NCBI RefSeq assembly: GCF_010669285.1
Contig: NZ_CP048711.1
Location: 434,001-498,000 of the forward strand
Reading direction: 5' to 3'
Source: Kineobactrum salinum
Lineage (GTDB): Bacteria; Pseudomonadota; Gammaproteobacteria; Pseudomonadales; Halieaceae
Length of the DNA stretch: 64,000 nucleotides
In this document: positions 1-8,575 of the stretch, in pieces
Position numbering within the stretch: the first letter of the stretch is position 1
Layout of the letters: each line of letters opens with the position of its first letter
Translations under genes and position numbers: made by a program
The notes under the pieces: generated by a model
Database searches by the model: none
Told to the model about the DNA's origin: nothing
Seen by the model: the letters and a program-made list of their open reading frames with translations, nothing else

Positions 1-227
1 AGTTTGCGGCCGTGTTCTTCGGCTATGTTACGCATGACCTGACTGACGGAATCGGCGTCGGTCAGATCAAATTCGTAGCTGAAATCCGCTTCTGCAGCGT
101 GCTTGATGTCCAGCGCAATAATGCGGTAGTCGCGGCGCAGGGCGCGGCTCAGGGCACTTCCTATGTTGCCGGCAGCACCGGTAATAAGTACAAAAGGTTT
201 GTCGTTTACCTCGCTGGTGTCGACCAT
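1..227 (-). CDS. NAD(P)-dependent short-chain dehydrogenase, N-terminal part (runs off window)
   Basis: The reverse strand reads from an ATG at 227 to the window edge, giving about 75 residues that begin MVDTSEVNDKPFVLITG. The glycine-rich motif TGAAGNIG near residues 17-24, followed by an acidic residue at the end of the second strand (IIALDIK), is the Rossmann cofactor-binding pattern of extended short-chain dehydrogenase/epimerase proteins. The C-terminal part with the catalytic YxxxK lies outside the window, so the substrate cannot be told. The gene is divergent from the exported protein at 602. Confidence 0.8.
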   Translation of the reverse strand, partial: MVDTSEVNDKPFVLITGAAGNIGSALSRALRRDYRIIALDIKHAAEADFSYEFDLTDADSVSQVMRNIAEEHGRK

Positions 228-601
228 GGTTCAGGACCCTCATTCCAACAGGGAGCGTGAATTTGGCGGGCGCTGGCCCGTTTTTCGACTACTGTCCGGT
301 ATAAATCAAGCAAAACTCCTGCCAGTGCCTGAGCACATCGCGCGCCCGAGGGCCCGCGGCCGCCATTGCGGCGCCGGGCGACGACCCGGAGCCGCGGGTA
401 CGGTGGCGAACATTTCCCGGCAGAACCACAGGGGCTTGATCCACCTGACCGGCCCGGAAGCAGGAGTAAGCCATTTTGTGATGTAGTTCGCGTAAGCGGA
501 TGAATATTCTTGATATTGTCAATTTCTACCGGTACTATTTCACATCCTTGGCAGCATTGTCTGTTCCGGTTCACTGCAACGCAAACGCCGATAGCCAATA
601 A
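228..601. other. Intergenic region, no recognised gene
   Basis: This is a 374-bp gap between divergent genes. It holds a G+C-rich stretch around 340-400 with short palindromes and a 33-codon open frame from an ATG at 500 to a TAA at 599-601, directly abutting the GTG of the next gene. No convincing ribosome-binding site precedes that frame. No promoter was assigned. Confidence 0.4.
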
Positions 602-1420
602 GTGAAATCACGCCTCTATTTCGCCACCACGGCTCTGCTGCTGTCCCTGCCCGGCTCCCTGCTCGCTTCGGAGCTGGAACTGTCCTTCAAGAACCCGCTG
701 CTGGATCTTTCCCTCGATTACCGGTTGCAGGGAGATTTTACCGACAATGACCTGGCACAGACCATTGACAGCTCCCTGCGCAGCCAGGAAATCAACGATC
801 TGCTGCGGGTGGATGCGGTGCTTGAGGCCGACAGCGTCGTCAAAATACTGGGCGAAAGTTACCATCATCGACTGACGTCGGCGTTTACCCGGCCCGTCAC
901 CCAATATGCGGATATCAACCTCGAATACCAATATATTCTGGACAAACCCTCCGCTTTCGCGATGGAACAGCAAATCACCGGCTACGCGCTGGGCCTGGAC
1001 GGCAGCCTGATCGATGGCCGGCTCAGCTTCCACAGCGATTATGGACAGACCGTTTACGATACCTCCCACACTGTGAAGCTGCTGAATTTCAATTCCCGGT
1101 ATCGGATCTGGTCAGACATGCATATCGACCTCAGCGGCGCAGTGAGGCAACAATATCCCTGGAATGATGCCGGCACCGCCCAGGAAGAACGGCGCTACGG
1201 TGTGGGCCTGCACTGGAGTCCGAGCCGCGACTACGCGTTTTCGGTTGAACTTGACGGCCTCGAGGATACCCGCGAGCAGCATTCTGTTTCCCACGGCAGC
1301 GGCCGTATTACCTGGACACCGCAATCCTACTGGCAGCTCGAACTGAGTTATGACACCCAACTCGCAGGCGACATGCAAAGCCTGATGCTGCACGCCCGGC
1401 TTGACCTCGGCAGCGGCTGA
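602..1420 (+). CDS. Exported protein of unknown function, probably beta-rich outer-membrane type
   Basis: The 272-residue product starts with a GTG immediately after a TAA. Residues 1-22 form a clear Sec signal peptide (KSR, then a leucine-rich core ending SLLASE). The mature part has repeated alternating patterns rich in aromatic and polar residues (for example INLEYQYIL, YRIWSDMHIDLSGAV, YWQLELSYDTQL), as in beta-barrel proteins. I do not recognise a family; a loose likeness to PEP-CTERM-associated barrel proteins is possible but unproven. There is no good Shine-Dalgarno before the GTG, so translational coupling to the small frame at 500 is conceivable. Confidence 0.6.
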   Translation: MKSRLYFATTALLLSLPGSLLASELELSFKNPLLDLSLDYRLQGDFTDNDLAQTIDSSLRSQEINDLLRVDAVLEADSVVKILGESYHHRLTSAFTRPVTQYADINLEYQYILDKPSAFAMEQQITGYALGLDGSLIDGRLSFHSDYGQTVYDTSHTVKLLNFNSRYRIWSDMHIDLSGAVRQQYPWNDAGTAQEERRYGVGLHWSPSRDYAFSVELDGLEDTREQHSVSHGSGRITWTPQSYWQLELSYDTQLAGDMQSLMLHARLDLGSG

Positions 1421-1445
1421 GGCAGACGCCACAGGAATTGAATCC

Positions 1446-2495
1446 TTACGCCGCCTTTCCCGAACTCGACAAGCTGATATCGCCCATAGTCAGAGCGAAC
1501 AGGTTCTTCGGGTCATCCAGTGTGGGGACCAGACCAACGGTGGTACCCACGCCATGCTCTGCGGCGCGATCAGCGATGAAACGCAACGCCGAATAGTCTT
1601 CAAGCGCGAACCCTACCGAATCAAAAATGGTAATCTCCCGGGGCGACGACCGTCCAGCTTTCTTGCCTGACAACACCTCCCACAGCAGCTCCACCGGATG
1701 GTCCTGTGGCAACTGCTGTATCTCGCCTTCAATCCTGGTCTGCGGCTCATATTCAACAAAAATGGTACCGGCACGCAACACCTCAGGATGCAGCTCTGTT
1801 TTGCCGGGGCAATCTCCGCCGATGGCATTAATGTGCATGCCGGGTTCAATCATGTGAGGTTCCAGAATCGTTGCCCATGCCTTGTCTGCAGTAACCGTGG
1901 TTACGATATCTACACCGCGCACACAATCCTCAGCAGATTTTGCGGGCACCACCTTGAGCGCAGGCACCACCGCAAGTTGCCTCTGCAGTTTATCCATTGC
2001 CTGCGGGTCGACGTCATATATGCGAAGCTCGTCGATACCGACAAGTTCGTGAAACGCGATTGCCTGGAATTCACTCTGGGCGCCACAGCCAATCATCCCC
2101 ATTATCCGTGAGTCAGGTCGAGACAGTACTCCTGCTGCCATCGCGGAAGTTGCCGCGGTACGAATGGCTGTGGTCAGAGTAAGTTCTGACAGCAGCAATG
2201 GATACCCTGTCGCTGTCTCAGACAGCGCACCAAATGCCATTACCGTCGGCAAACCGACCGATGTATTGGCCGGATGTCCATTGACATACTTGAAGGCGTA
2301 ATACTCCTCATCTGCCACCGGCATAAGCTCAATGACACCGATGTCAGAGTGCGCCGCAGTACGGGCACATTTGTCAAAATCGGGCCAGCGCAGAAAGTCG
2401 GCGCGAATATAGTCATGCATGCCGCGGATAAAACTGCGCATGCCAACCTTGCCCACCAGTTCCACCACATCGGATACGTCTATAAATTTGCTCAT
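1446..2495 (-). CDS. ocd: Ornithine cyclodeaminase family protein
   Basis: The 349-residue protein has the length and layout of ornithine cyclodeaminase/mu-crystallin enzymes, which turn L-ornithine into L-proline and ammonia using bound NAD. The nucleotide-binding motif IGCGAQSEFQAIAF lies near residues 134-147, followed by the acidic end of the second strand (IYDVDP). The N-terminal part carries the substrate-side segment AFKYVNGHPANTSVGLPTV and the C-terminal part IFDSVGFALEDYSAL, both typical of the family. It is divergent from an Lrp/AsnC regulator, a common arrangement for amino-acid catabolic genes under local control. Related lysine or tyramine-type cyclodeaminases cannot be excluded. 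Confidence 0.85.
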   Translation of the reverse strand: MSKFIDVSDVVELVGKVGMRSFIRGMHDYIRADFLRWPDFDKCARTAAHSDIGVIELMPVADEEYYAFKYVNGHPANTSVGLPTVMAFGALSETATGYPLLLSELTLTTAIRTAATSAMAAGVLSRPDSRIMGMIGCGAQSEFQAIAFHELVGIDELRIYDVDPQAMDKLQRQLAVVPALKVVPAKSAEDCVRGVDIVTTVTADKAWATILEPHMIEPGMHINAIGGDCPGKTELHPEVLRAGTIFVEYEPQTRIEGEIQQLPQDHPVELLWEVLSGKKAGRSSPREITIFDSVGFALEDYSALRFIADRAAEHGVGTTVGLVPTLDDPKNLFALTMGDISLSSSGKAA

Positions 2496-2630
2496 GTTGC
2501 TATCTCTCCCGGTTCAGCTTGGTTCAGGTCAGTGAAACGTGGGAGCAGGATAGCGAAGCTGTTGCCTAGCCAAAAGACAACAGAAATAACCATAATGCTG
2601 CATTAGATGTCATTTATGCTAGCACCATTG

Positions 2631-2651
2631 CGCAAATTGCTATATTTTGCG
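2631..2651. promoter_or_regulatory. Inverted repeat, candidate operator of the Lrp/AsnC regulator
   Basis: The sequence CGCAAAT, six bases (TGCTAT), then ATTTTGCG forms an imperfect A/T-rich palindrome ending five bases before the regulator's ATG at 2656, in the ocd-regulator divergent gap. Lrp/AsnC proteins bind such palindromes and often autoregulate. The role is inferred from position and symmetry. Confidence 0.4.
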
Positions 2652-2655
2652 TTAT

Positions 2656-3111
2656 ATGGCTACTACTGACGACACTGACCAGAAGCTGATCTCACTGCTG
2701 CGATCCAATGCCCGACTGCCCGTAGTCGATCTTGCCAGGAAGCTCGGTTTATCCCGGGCGACGGTGCAAAACCGGATGAATCGACTGGAGCGCACCGGGA
2801 TCATCATCAACTACACGATAAATGTAAAAGCCGGAGCGGAATTGAATCCGGTTCGAGCACTGGTAAGTATTGCCGCAGACGCCAAAAAGGAAGCCAGGGC
2901 GATAGAGTTACTTGCCGGGATGCCGGAGGTTGTTTCAATCCACCATACCACCGGTCGCTGGGACATCATTGCGGAAATCCGTACCGACACGCTAGAGACT
3001 TTCAACCGTGTAGTAGGTGAGATACGCTTCATCGACGGCATATCCATGACCGAAACAAACCTGCTGCTCGATAGCATGGAGTACGGTACGCCCGTTTTGA
3101 TCAACGTTTGA
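2656..3111 (+). CDS. Lrp/AsnC family transcriptional regulator
   Basis: The 151-residue protein starts at the ATG at 2656; an upstream in-frame TTG at 2647 is less likely. An N-terminal AsnC-type helix-turn-helix (about residues 3-55; LISLLRSNARLPVVDLARKL, then LSRATVQNRMNRLERTGII) is followed by the RAM/ligand-binding domain (about 65-140; VVSIHHTTGRWDIIAEI). Family members sense amino acids and form octamers. Its divergence from ornithine cyclodeaminase suggests that it controls that gene, perhaps in response to ornithine, arginine or proline; this is inference from position. Confidence 0.88.
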   Translation: MATTDDTDQKLISLLRSNARLPVVDLARKLGLSRATVQNRMNRLERTGIIINYTINVKAGAELNPVRALVSIAADAKKEARAIELLAGMPEVVSIHHTTGRWDIIAEIRTDTLETFNRVVGEIRFIDGISMTETNLLLDSMEYGTPVLINV

Positions 3112-3121
3112 TGGCAGTACG

Positions 3122-3420
3122 CTACTGGGCAGGGTGCCGACTATCGACATGGTCCTGGACGAGGTGGCGTCGATAGTAATCTCTCAATCGACGCCACACA
3201 TCCTGTTTCGCCTCCGTAGAGACAAAGGTATGACCTTCGTTCGCATACCGAAGCAACTCGACATCCCTGCCCGCCTCGCGCAGCGCATTGAACTGCATGA
3301 TCATCTCTGGGAGCCAAGGAGAACCAGTCTCCGTCGCCGACAATCATCAGCAACGGTGTTTCAAACTTTTCCGACGAGTATAGGGGCGAAAGGGCCATGT
3401 AATCAGCCAGGGTGTCGTTC
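3122..3420 (-). pseudogene. Decayed C-terminal end of an S9-type prolyl oligopeptidase/alpha-beta hydrolase
   Basis: Two reverse-strand frames join into a typical S9 C-terminus. The upstream frame reads DTLADYMALSPLYSSEKF and then ETPLLMIVGDGDW; a shift near 3320-3340 leads into SPWLPEMIMQFNALREAGRD and then ELLRYANEGHTF, ending at 3122. The GDGDW acidic residue and the GH histidine are the expected Asp and His of the triad; the nucleophile region is absent. A further stop (TGA) lies in frame just upstream of the FPNDTL segment. The gene is therefore truncated and frameshifted, and lies at the left edge of the accessory block. Confidence 0.6.
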
Positions 3421-3678
3421 GGAAAATGTCAGGGCGGCAATCGAGAACGAGCTTCAAGACAGCGGCGGCGCAGTACTGGTATCGGGTTCTATCTGGGCAA
3501 TAGCATAGTCATCATCAGCCATATAAGCCCCTTAGTACAGCTCCATAACAGTCACAGACGATTTGCACATAGTACTAGGATGGCTCTTAAATGCCCCGCA
3601 TACTTTCTGGGGCTCAGTATGCCGGATTTTTTGTTTGTAACTACACCGACACTGCTTACTAATGGGGTAGAGCCTGAA

Positions 3679-3708
3679 GGTGCGTTTCGTGCCTCAACGC
3701 ACCCTATG
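3679..3708 (-). repeat. Single copy of the dispersed hairpin repeat also found at 33586-33791
   Basis: Read on the reverse strand this is the same hairpin unit (stem GGTGCGTT / AACGCACC, loop about nine bases) that is tandemly repeated five times near 33.6 kb, here in the opposite orientation. It lies between the S9 remnant and the first insertion sequence. Confidence 0.8.
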
Positions 3709-3784
3709 GAGTTCAGCGCTTATAGAATGGGACCAACCCAGTGCCTGTGGTCGCCAGGGATTCAACCGGGCTCGCAGCCGCATA

Positions 3785-5140
3785 GCAGGTTGCTGAAAAA
3801 CTCCCTCGAATGAGGGAAAATAGCGCAATCGCAGGTTGGAGACCAAACAATGCGCGGTGATTACCAGGAAGGCGGTGACTTGTTCAGTTATGTTTCGCTG
3901 GAACAGCGCATTCCCAAGCGCCACCCGATCCGCAAGATGCGTAAACTGGTCGATGAAGCGTTGACCAACCTGGACTCTATTTTTAATGAGATCTACGCAG
4001 ACTGCGGCCGGCCGTCCATCCCGCCTGAGCGTCTGATCCGCGCTTCCTTGTTGCAGGTGTTCTATTCGATTCGCAGTGAGCGGCAGTTGATGGAGCAGTT
4101 GGACTACAACCTGATGTTTCGCTGGTTCGTTGGCTTGAGTGTTGACGATCCCGTGTGGAACCCCTCGACCTTTTCCAAGAATCGGGATCGACTGGCGCAG
4201 GCCGACATCGGGCGCCGCCTTTTCGAAGAAATCGTCGAGATGGCCCGCCGACGTAGTCTCACGTCCAACGACCATTTCAGCGTTGATGGCACTTTGATAG
4301 CTGCCTGGGCGTCTCACAAGAGTGTTCGCCGCAAGGATGGCTCGGACGATGACAACCCTGATGGCGTCGGCCGCAATGCGGGCCGCAACTTCCATGGCGA
4401 GAAGCGCAGCAACAAGACCCATGCCTCGCGCACGGATCCCGAGGCTCTGCTTGCGTCCAAGGGCCAGGGTATGGGAGCGCGCCCCAGCTACACCGGACAC
4501 ACCCTGATGGAGAACCGCAATGGCCTGCTGGTCAATGCCGATCTTACCTCGGCCACTGGCACTGCCGAGCGCGATGCAGCGATCGACATGGCGACGGTAT
4601 TGAAAAGTGGCGCAACACTGGGAGCTGACAAAGGGTACGACACACGGGAGTTTGTCGACGTGTTGAGATTTCTGGATGTTACCCCGCACGTTGCCCAAAA
4701 CCTGAAGCGTGCAGGCGGGTCTGCGATTGACGGTAGAACGACCCGTCATCTGGGCTACGAAATCAGCCAACGGGTGCGCAAACGGGTGGAGGAACCTTTT
4801 GGCTGGGCCAAGCAGATCGGCGGGCTCAGGCAGACAAAGTTCAGAGGTCTGACTCGGGTAAGACAGGACTTCCTGAGGGTGATGGCTGCCTACAATCTCA
4901 TACGTATCAGAAATCTGCTGCCCGAGGCGGCGTGGTGAGGGGATACGGGGAATCGATAGCGCCCATGAGCGGCTTATGGAGGCGATAGAGGCTATGAAGG
5001 ACCTTGTCACAGCGGAAATCGGCCCCGAATCCCCAATCCGGTGAAGTTGCCACGAATCCGACTCGCCGTTGACCAAACTTGGGACACGGAACGACGAGGA
5101 AGTTGAGTGCGTCAAAATCATGCCTTTTTCAGCAGCCTGC
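3785..5140 (+). mobile_element. IS5-family insertion sequence (first of two)
   Basis: The 1356-bp element is bounded by 16-bp inverted repeats: GCAGGTTGCTGAAAAA at 3785-3800, and its near-perfect complement at 5125-5140 (15 of 16 match). A TA dinucleotide lies on both sides (3783-3784 and 5141-5142), as expected for IS5-family groups that duplicate a short TA-containing target. One transposase gene fills it. Upstream DNA carries no recognisable 5' part of the truncated CNNM gene that lies to the right of the IS pair, so insertion was probably accompanied by deletion. Confidence 0.85.
3850..4938 (+). CDS. IS5-family transposase
   Basis: The 362-residue DDE transposase has the N-terminal DUF772-type region (about residues 20-130; SIPPERLIRASLLQVFYSI) and a C-terminal catalytic core. 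Visible acidic residues are in FSVDGTLIAAWASHKS, LGADKGYDTREF and RVEEPFGWAKQIGG, matching the D-D-E order of IS4/IS5 enzymes. Length is normal and the frame is uninterrupted, so the element may be active. Confidence 0.92.
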   Translation: MRGDYQEGGDLFSYVSLEQRIPKRHPIRKMRKLVDEALTNLDSIFNEIYADCGRPSIPPERLIRASLLQVFYSIRSERQLMEQLDYNLMFRWFVGLSVDDPVWNPSTFSKNRDRLAQADIGRRLFEEIVEMARRRSLTSNDHFSVDGTLIAAWASHKSVRRKDGSDDDNPDGVGRNAGRNFHGEKRSNKTHASRTDPEALLASKGQGMGARPSYTGHTLMENRNGLLVNADLTSATGTAERDAAIDMATVLKSGATLGADKGYDTREFVDVLRFLDVTPHVAQNLKRAGGSAIDGRTTRHLGYEISQRVRKRVEEPFGWAKQIGGLRQTKFRGLTRVRQDFLRVMAAYNLIRIRNLLPEAAW

Positions 5141-5143
5141 TAG

Positions 5144-6339
5144 GGATCATCTGATTAATCGGTGAAAATATAAGGAACTCATGACGCACCACTTCTCAAA
5201 ATTGGAATTCACGGCGTTCCGGGCTCAAAAAGTCTGCAATAGTCCGTATTTCAGTGGGTCGCATGGGGTTTCCTCCCTGGTTTCCACTTTTCAGGCACAA
5301 CTTGCCTGCAATCGCGGTACGCTTCGCTTCAATAGCACTCGCTTGGCAGTTACCAAGTTACTCAGCGCACAGGCAACGAACAGACGATGAGCATTTTTAT
5401 CCAGCCCGCGATATCTGACTTTCGAGAATCCAAACTGCCGTTTGATGATCCCGAACTGGTGCTCCACTTTGGCCCGCACGCGCGACTTATTCCTGTTCCT
5501 GGCACGATCTTCATCAGTCAGCTTTCGGTTCCGGCTGCCCCTCGCTTGGGTGAAGTCTTTGGCTCGTGGCGCATGATCAGCGATAGCTTGTGCTTGCCCG
5601 CTGTACGCGGAATCCCCCCAAACTCGAGTTTCCTCGCCGTGGAGCAGATCGGGCAATACCTGGGAATCGTGGACATTGGCAGATGTTGCGACAACGGAAT
5701 GGATGAGCTTAGTCCGGCTGTCTACCCCGATGTGCGCTTTCATGCCGAAGTACCACTGGTTGCCCTTGCGGGTCTGACGCATCTCCGGATCGCGCTCCTT
5801 CTTTTTGTTCTTGGTGGAGCTCGGCGCGCTGATGATGCTGGCGTCAACGATGGTACCGCGGGATACCTTCAGGCCGTTCTCCTGCAAATACTGATTTACC
5901 AGGTGGAACAGCTGATCACCCAGGTTGTGCTTCTCCATCAAGTGGCGGAACTTGCAGATCGTGGTTTCGTCCGGCACCGACTCCCGACCGAGGTCGATGC
6001 CGACGAAGTGGCGCAACGAACGGGAGTCATAGAGAGCTTCCTCGGCGGCCGGATCCGACAGGTTGAACCAGTGCTGAATGAAGTGGATCCGCAGCATGCG
6101 CTCGATACCGATCGGGCGCCTACCGGCGCCCTCTGGCTTGGGGTAGAACGGCTCGATAGCAGCGGTCAGTTCCTTCCAGGGAATGATGGTTTCCATTTCT
6201 TCCAGAAACTGCTCTTTGCGAGTCTTCTTCCGGTATTTCTCGAATCCGGCATCGGAAAAGGAATCTTGGCGCATGAGGTTCATCTCGTTCTCGGGACTCG
6301 ACCTATTATAAATGAACATCGGAATAAATCAGAGTAGCC
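5144..6339 (-). mobile_element. IS5-group insertion sequence (second of two), flanked by CTAG
   Basis: The 1196-bp length matches the classical IS5. The ends are imperfect inverted repeats: GGATCATCTGATTAAT at 5144-5159 against the reverse complement of 6324-6339, GGCTACTCTGATTTAT (12-13 of 16 match). CTAG flanks both sides (5140-5143 and 6340-6343), the YTAR-type target duplication of IS5. The left CTAG includes the last base of the first element plus its TA flank, so this copy inserted exactly at the edge of the first. The element interrupts the 5' end of the gene that continues at 6340. Confidence 0.85.
5291..6283 (-). CDS. IS5-group transposase
   Basis: The protein of about 330 residues from MNLMRQDSFSDAGFEKYRKK closely follows IS5 transposase: RKEQFLEEMETIIPW, then RRPIGIERMLRIHFIQHWFN, then SAPSSTKNKKKERDPEM and KGNQWYFGMKAHIGVD. 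The catalytic acidic residues are in TIVDASIIS, WGDSAYSG and RAKVEHQFGIIKRQFGF. The frame is open further upstream to 6319, but the chosen ATG is preceded by AGAACGAG and matches the family N-terminus. The gene is complete. Confidence 0.92.
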   Translation of the reverse strand: MNLMRQDSFSDAGFEKYRKKTRKEQFLEEMETIIPWKELTAAIEPFYPKPEGAGRRPIGIERMLRIHFIQHWFNLSDPAAEEALYDSRSLRHFVGIDLGRESVPDETTICKFRHLMEKHNLGDQLFHLVNQYLQENGLKVSRGTIVDASIISAPSSTKNKKKERDPEMRQTRKGNQWYFGMKAHIGVDSRTKLIHSVVATSANVHDSQVLPDLLHGEETRVWGDSAYSGQAQAIADHAPRAKDFTQARGSRNRKLTDEDRARNRNKSRVRAKVEHQFGIIKRQFGFSKVRYRGLDKNAHRLFVACALSNLVTAKRVLLKRSVPRLQASCA

Positions 6340-7535
6340 CTAGTTTTATGCTCTCGGGGGCCCAATTGGGCATTACCGTTACCGGCCTGATGGTGGGTTA
6401 TGTCGCTGAGCCACTTGTCGGCGAGTCCATGGGGGTTCTGCTCCAGGGAACAGGTATGTCCGTTGAGGTAGGCATAACGGTTGGCACGGTATTGGCGCTG
6501 GTCGTTGCCACGCTTGTTCAGATGATTCTCGGCGAGCTCTACCCCAAGAATCTCGCCATCGCCAATCCTGAACCGCTCTCCCGTGGGCTCGCCCGCTCCA
6601 CCTTGATCTACATGTCAGCTTTGGGGTGGCTCATCAGTTTTTTCGACAGGTCCGCCAACCTTTTGCTGCGTATGCTGCGAATTGAGCCGGTGCATGACCT
6701 CGACGTCAGTGCCTCCGCCGACGATCTTCCGCACATCATCGCCAACTCGCGCGACAGCGGTGACCTGCCGCTTGAACTCTCGCTGATGATGGATCGCATT
6801 CTCGATTTTCCGCAGCGCGACATCGAGCACGCGATGGTGCCCCGATCGCAGGTCGACTGGGTTGACCCTGAGACAACGCTCGAAGAATTGCGTGGTCTGA
6901 TGGCGCGCGCTCACACCCGTTACCCGGTAATTGATGACGACGATGCGCCGGTTGGCGTTGTGCACCTGGCCGACGTGCTCACGCACCTGGCTTCCGGATA
7001 CGCTGATGAGACTGTCGCCTCGGTGATGAGGCCCGCCATGGTGTTGCCCACGCTGATGCCACTACCGGACGCCCTCACCCAATTGGTTCAGTCGACGAGC
7101 CACCTCGCCTGCATCATTGATGAATACGGTGGTTTCGCCGGTGTTCTCACGATTGAGGATCTTGCCATGGAAATCGTAGGCGAGATAACTGACGAGCACG
7201 ATGATGAAATCAGCGAGGCCGTTGTACCGGAAGGTAGCGACACCTGGGTCATGGAGGGCGACGTGCATCTTGACGAGGTTGAGCGGGCCATCGGCCATCG
7301 TCTGCCGCGTGGCGATGTCGAGACCATGGCAGGCATGCTCATCGCGGAGCTCGGAGCACTGCCGACGGAGGGTGATACTGTAAACGTTGATCTACCTGTC
7401 GAAGCTGCCGAACTCGCTTCCGAGGACCCAGTGCGCCGCCGGCTCGTTGTTGATGTCCTGCGTATTGAACGGCACATTCCCACCGAGGTCCGTGTGCGGC
7501 TGGTTGATGTGCCAATAACCGAGGAAGACCGATGA
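6312..7535 (+). CDS. CNNM/CorC (HlyC)-family membrane protein, N-terminus replaced by IS sequence
   Basis: Family proteins start with a DUF21 transmembrane domain, then a CBS pair and a CorC_HlyC domain; they act in Mg2+/Co2+ handling. Here the first 60-70 residues of DUF21 are missing. The reading frame begins at an ATG at 6312 inside the adjacent insertion sequence and joins the gene at SFMLSGAQLGIT. The rest is intact: two membrane segments to about residue 110, CBS pair about 150-270 (MVPRSQVDWVDPETTLEELR, then CIIDEYGGFAGVLTIEDL), and a C-terminal CorC_HlyC domain (about 285-400; WVMEGDVHLDEVERAIG). It overlaps the next gene by four bases. Function is doubtful without the first helix. 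Confidence 0.85.
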   Translation: MNIGINQSSPSFMLSGAQLGITVTGLMVGYVAEPLVGESMGVLLQGTGMSVEVGITVGTVLALVVATLVQMILGELYPKNLAIANPEPLSRGLARSTLIYMSALGWLISFFDRSANLLLRMLRIEPVHDLDVSASADDLPHIIANSRDSGDLPLELSLMMDRILDFPQRDIEHAMVPRSQVDWVDPETTLEELRGLMARAHTRYPVIDDDDAPVGVVHLADVLTHLASGYADETVASVMRPAMVLPTLMPLPDALTQLVQSTSHLACIIDEYGGFAGVLTIEDLAMEIVGEITDEHDDEISEAVVPEGSDTWVMEGDVHLDEVERAIGHRLPRGDVETMAGMLIAELGALPTEGDTVNVDLPVEAAELASEDPVRRRLVVDVLRIERHIPTEVRVRLVDVPITEEDR

Positions 7536-8548
7536 ACGATCCGTTGACTGTCACGCTGGTGACCATCGCACTCATCGCCCTGAGCGGCTTCTTTGTCATC
7601 ATTGAATTCGCTTTGCTCGGTGCCCGCCGTCACCGCCTGGAGGAGCTGGCGGAGAACAGCCCTTCTGCTCGAGCCGCGCTGCGCGGTATGAATGACTTGA
7701 CCTTGATGCTTGCCGGAGCTCAGTTGGGCATCACCTTCTGTACCTTCGCCCTCGGTGCGGTGACGAAGCCTGCAGTCGACTACTGGCTCGGCCCCATATT
7801 CCTGGCGGTCGGCTTACCGGATTGGGCAGCCGGCGGAGCGGCGTTCGGCCTTGCGCTCTTCGTTGTCACCTTCCTGCACCTGGTTGTCGGCGAGATGGCG
7901 CCCAAATCCTGGGCTATCGCGCACCCGGAAAAGTCCGCCCTCGCGATTGGCATCGTTTCCAGGGGGTACGTCTGGCCTCTGCGCCCGCTGCTCAGTTGGG
8001 TGAATTGGATCGCCAACTGGCTTGTGAAGGCTTCGGGGGTTGAACCCATTGAGAGCGCCGCCGTTGGAGGGCAGGACATCAACACCATCCGGCAGCTTGT
8101 TGAACACTCGGGTAAGGTCGGCACGCTCAAACCCCAGATGCAGCAGCAGCTCTCGGGCTTGATCGATTTGGGCTCGCTGCCCTTGGAATCCTTGATAACC
8201 GAGGGCGAAACGCCGGCGCACGTTGTGCGGGGCGCTACGGTAGCGGATATTCGCGGTGTCGCGATCCAGTCGGGCCACCTGCGGATCCTGGTACTCGGCG
8301 CCAGTGGGATTAAGCCCGCAGTGGTTCACGTACGCGATACCCTGTTAGAGCCAACTGATCGGCTCGCCCATGAGATCGCGCGGAAAGCTTTTATACTCGA
8401 CGCCAAAACGCCAGTCTACGAGGCGCTCACCCGCATGCGAAAGGCCAGCGTGCAGCTTGCCGTCGTCATGAGCGGAGGCCGCATGAGGGGCGTTGTAACG
8501 CTTGCTGACATCCTGAAACGAGTGCTGCCAGCGGCCGCTGCCCCGTAA
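7532..8548 (+). CDS. CNNM-like DUF21/CBS membrane protein without CorC_HlyC domain
   Basis: The 338-residue protein has a complete DUF21 domain (about residues 1-190) with segments TLVTIALIALSGFFVIIEFA, LMLAGAQLGITFCTFALG and FVVTFLHLVVGEMAPKSWAI, then a degenerate CBS pair ending VVMSGGRMRGVVTLADILKR. The C-terminal CorC_HlyC domain found in the upstream gene is absent. The start ATG overlaps the upstream stop (ATGA), so the two are translationally coupled. A long CNNM protein followed by a short one is an arrangement I associate with actinobacteria, so transfer is possible; this is not shown by the sequence. Likely role: divalent cation transport or sensing as a heteromer. Confidence 0.82.
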   Translation: MNDPLTVTLVTIALIALSGFFVIIEFALLGARRHRLEELAENSPSARAALRGMNDLTLMLAGAQLGITFCTFALGAVTKPAVDYWLGPIFLAVGLPDWAAGGAAFGLALFVVTFLHLVVGEMAPKSWAIAHPEKSALAIGIVSRGYVWPLRPLLSWVNWIANWLVKASGVEPIESAAVGGQDINTIRQLVEHSGKVGTLKPQMQQQLSGLIDLGSLPLESLITEGETPAHVVRGATVADIRGVAIQSGHLRILVLGASGIKPAVVHVRDTLLEPTDRLAHEIARKAFILDAKTPVYEALTRMRKASVQLAVVMSGGRMRGVVTLADILKRVLPAAAAP

Positions 8549-8575
8549 TGACCATTCCCGAGCTACTCGACGAGC

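Noticed and set aside
3694-5121. 475-codon frame opposite the first transposase
   Set aside because: It covers the IS ends and is antisense to an intact DDE transposase; no domain is recognised.
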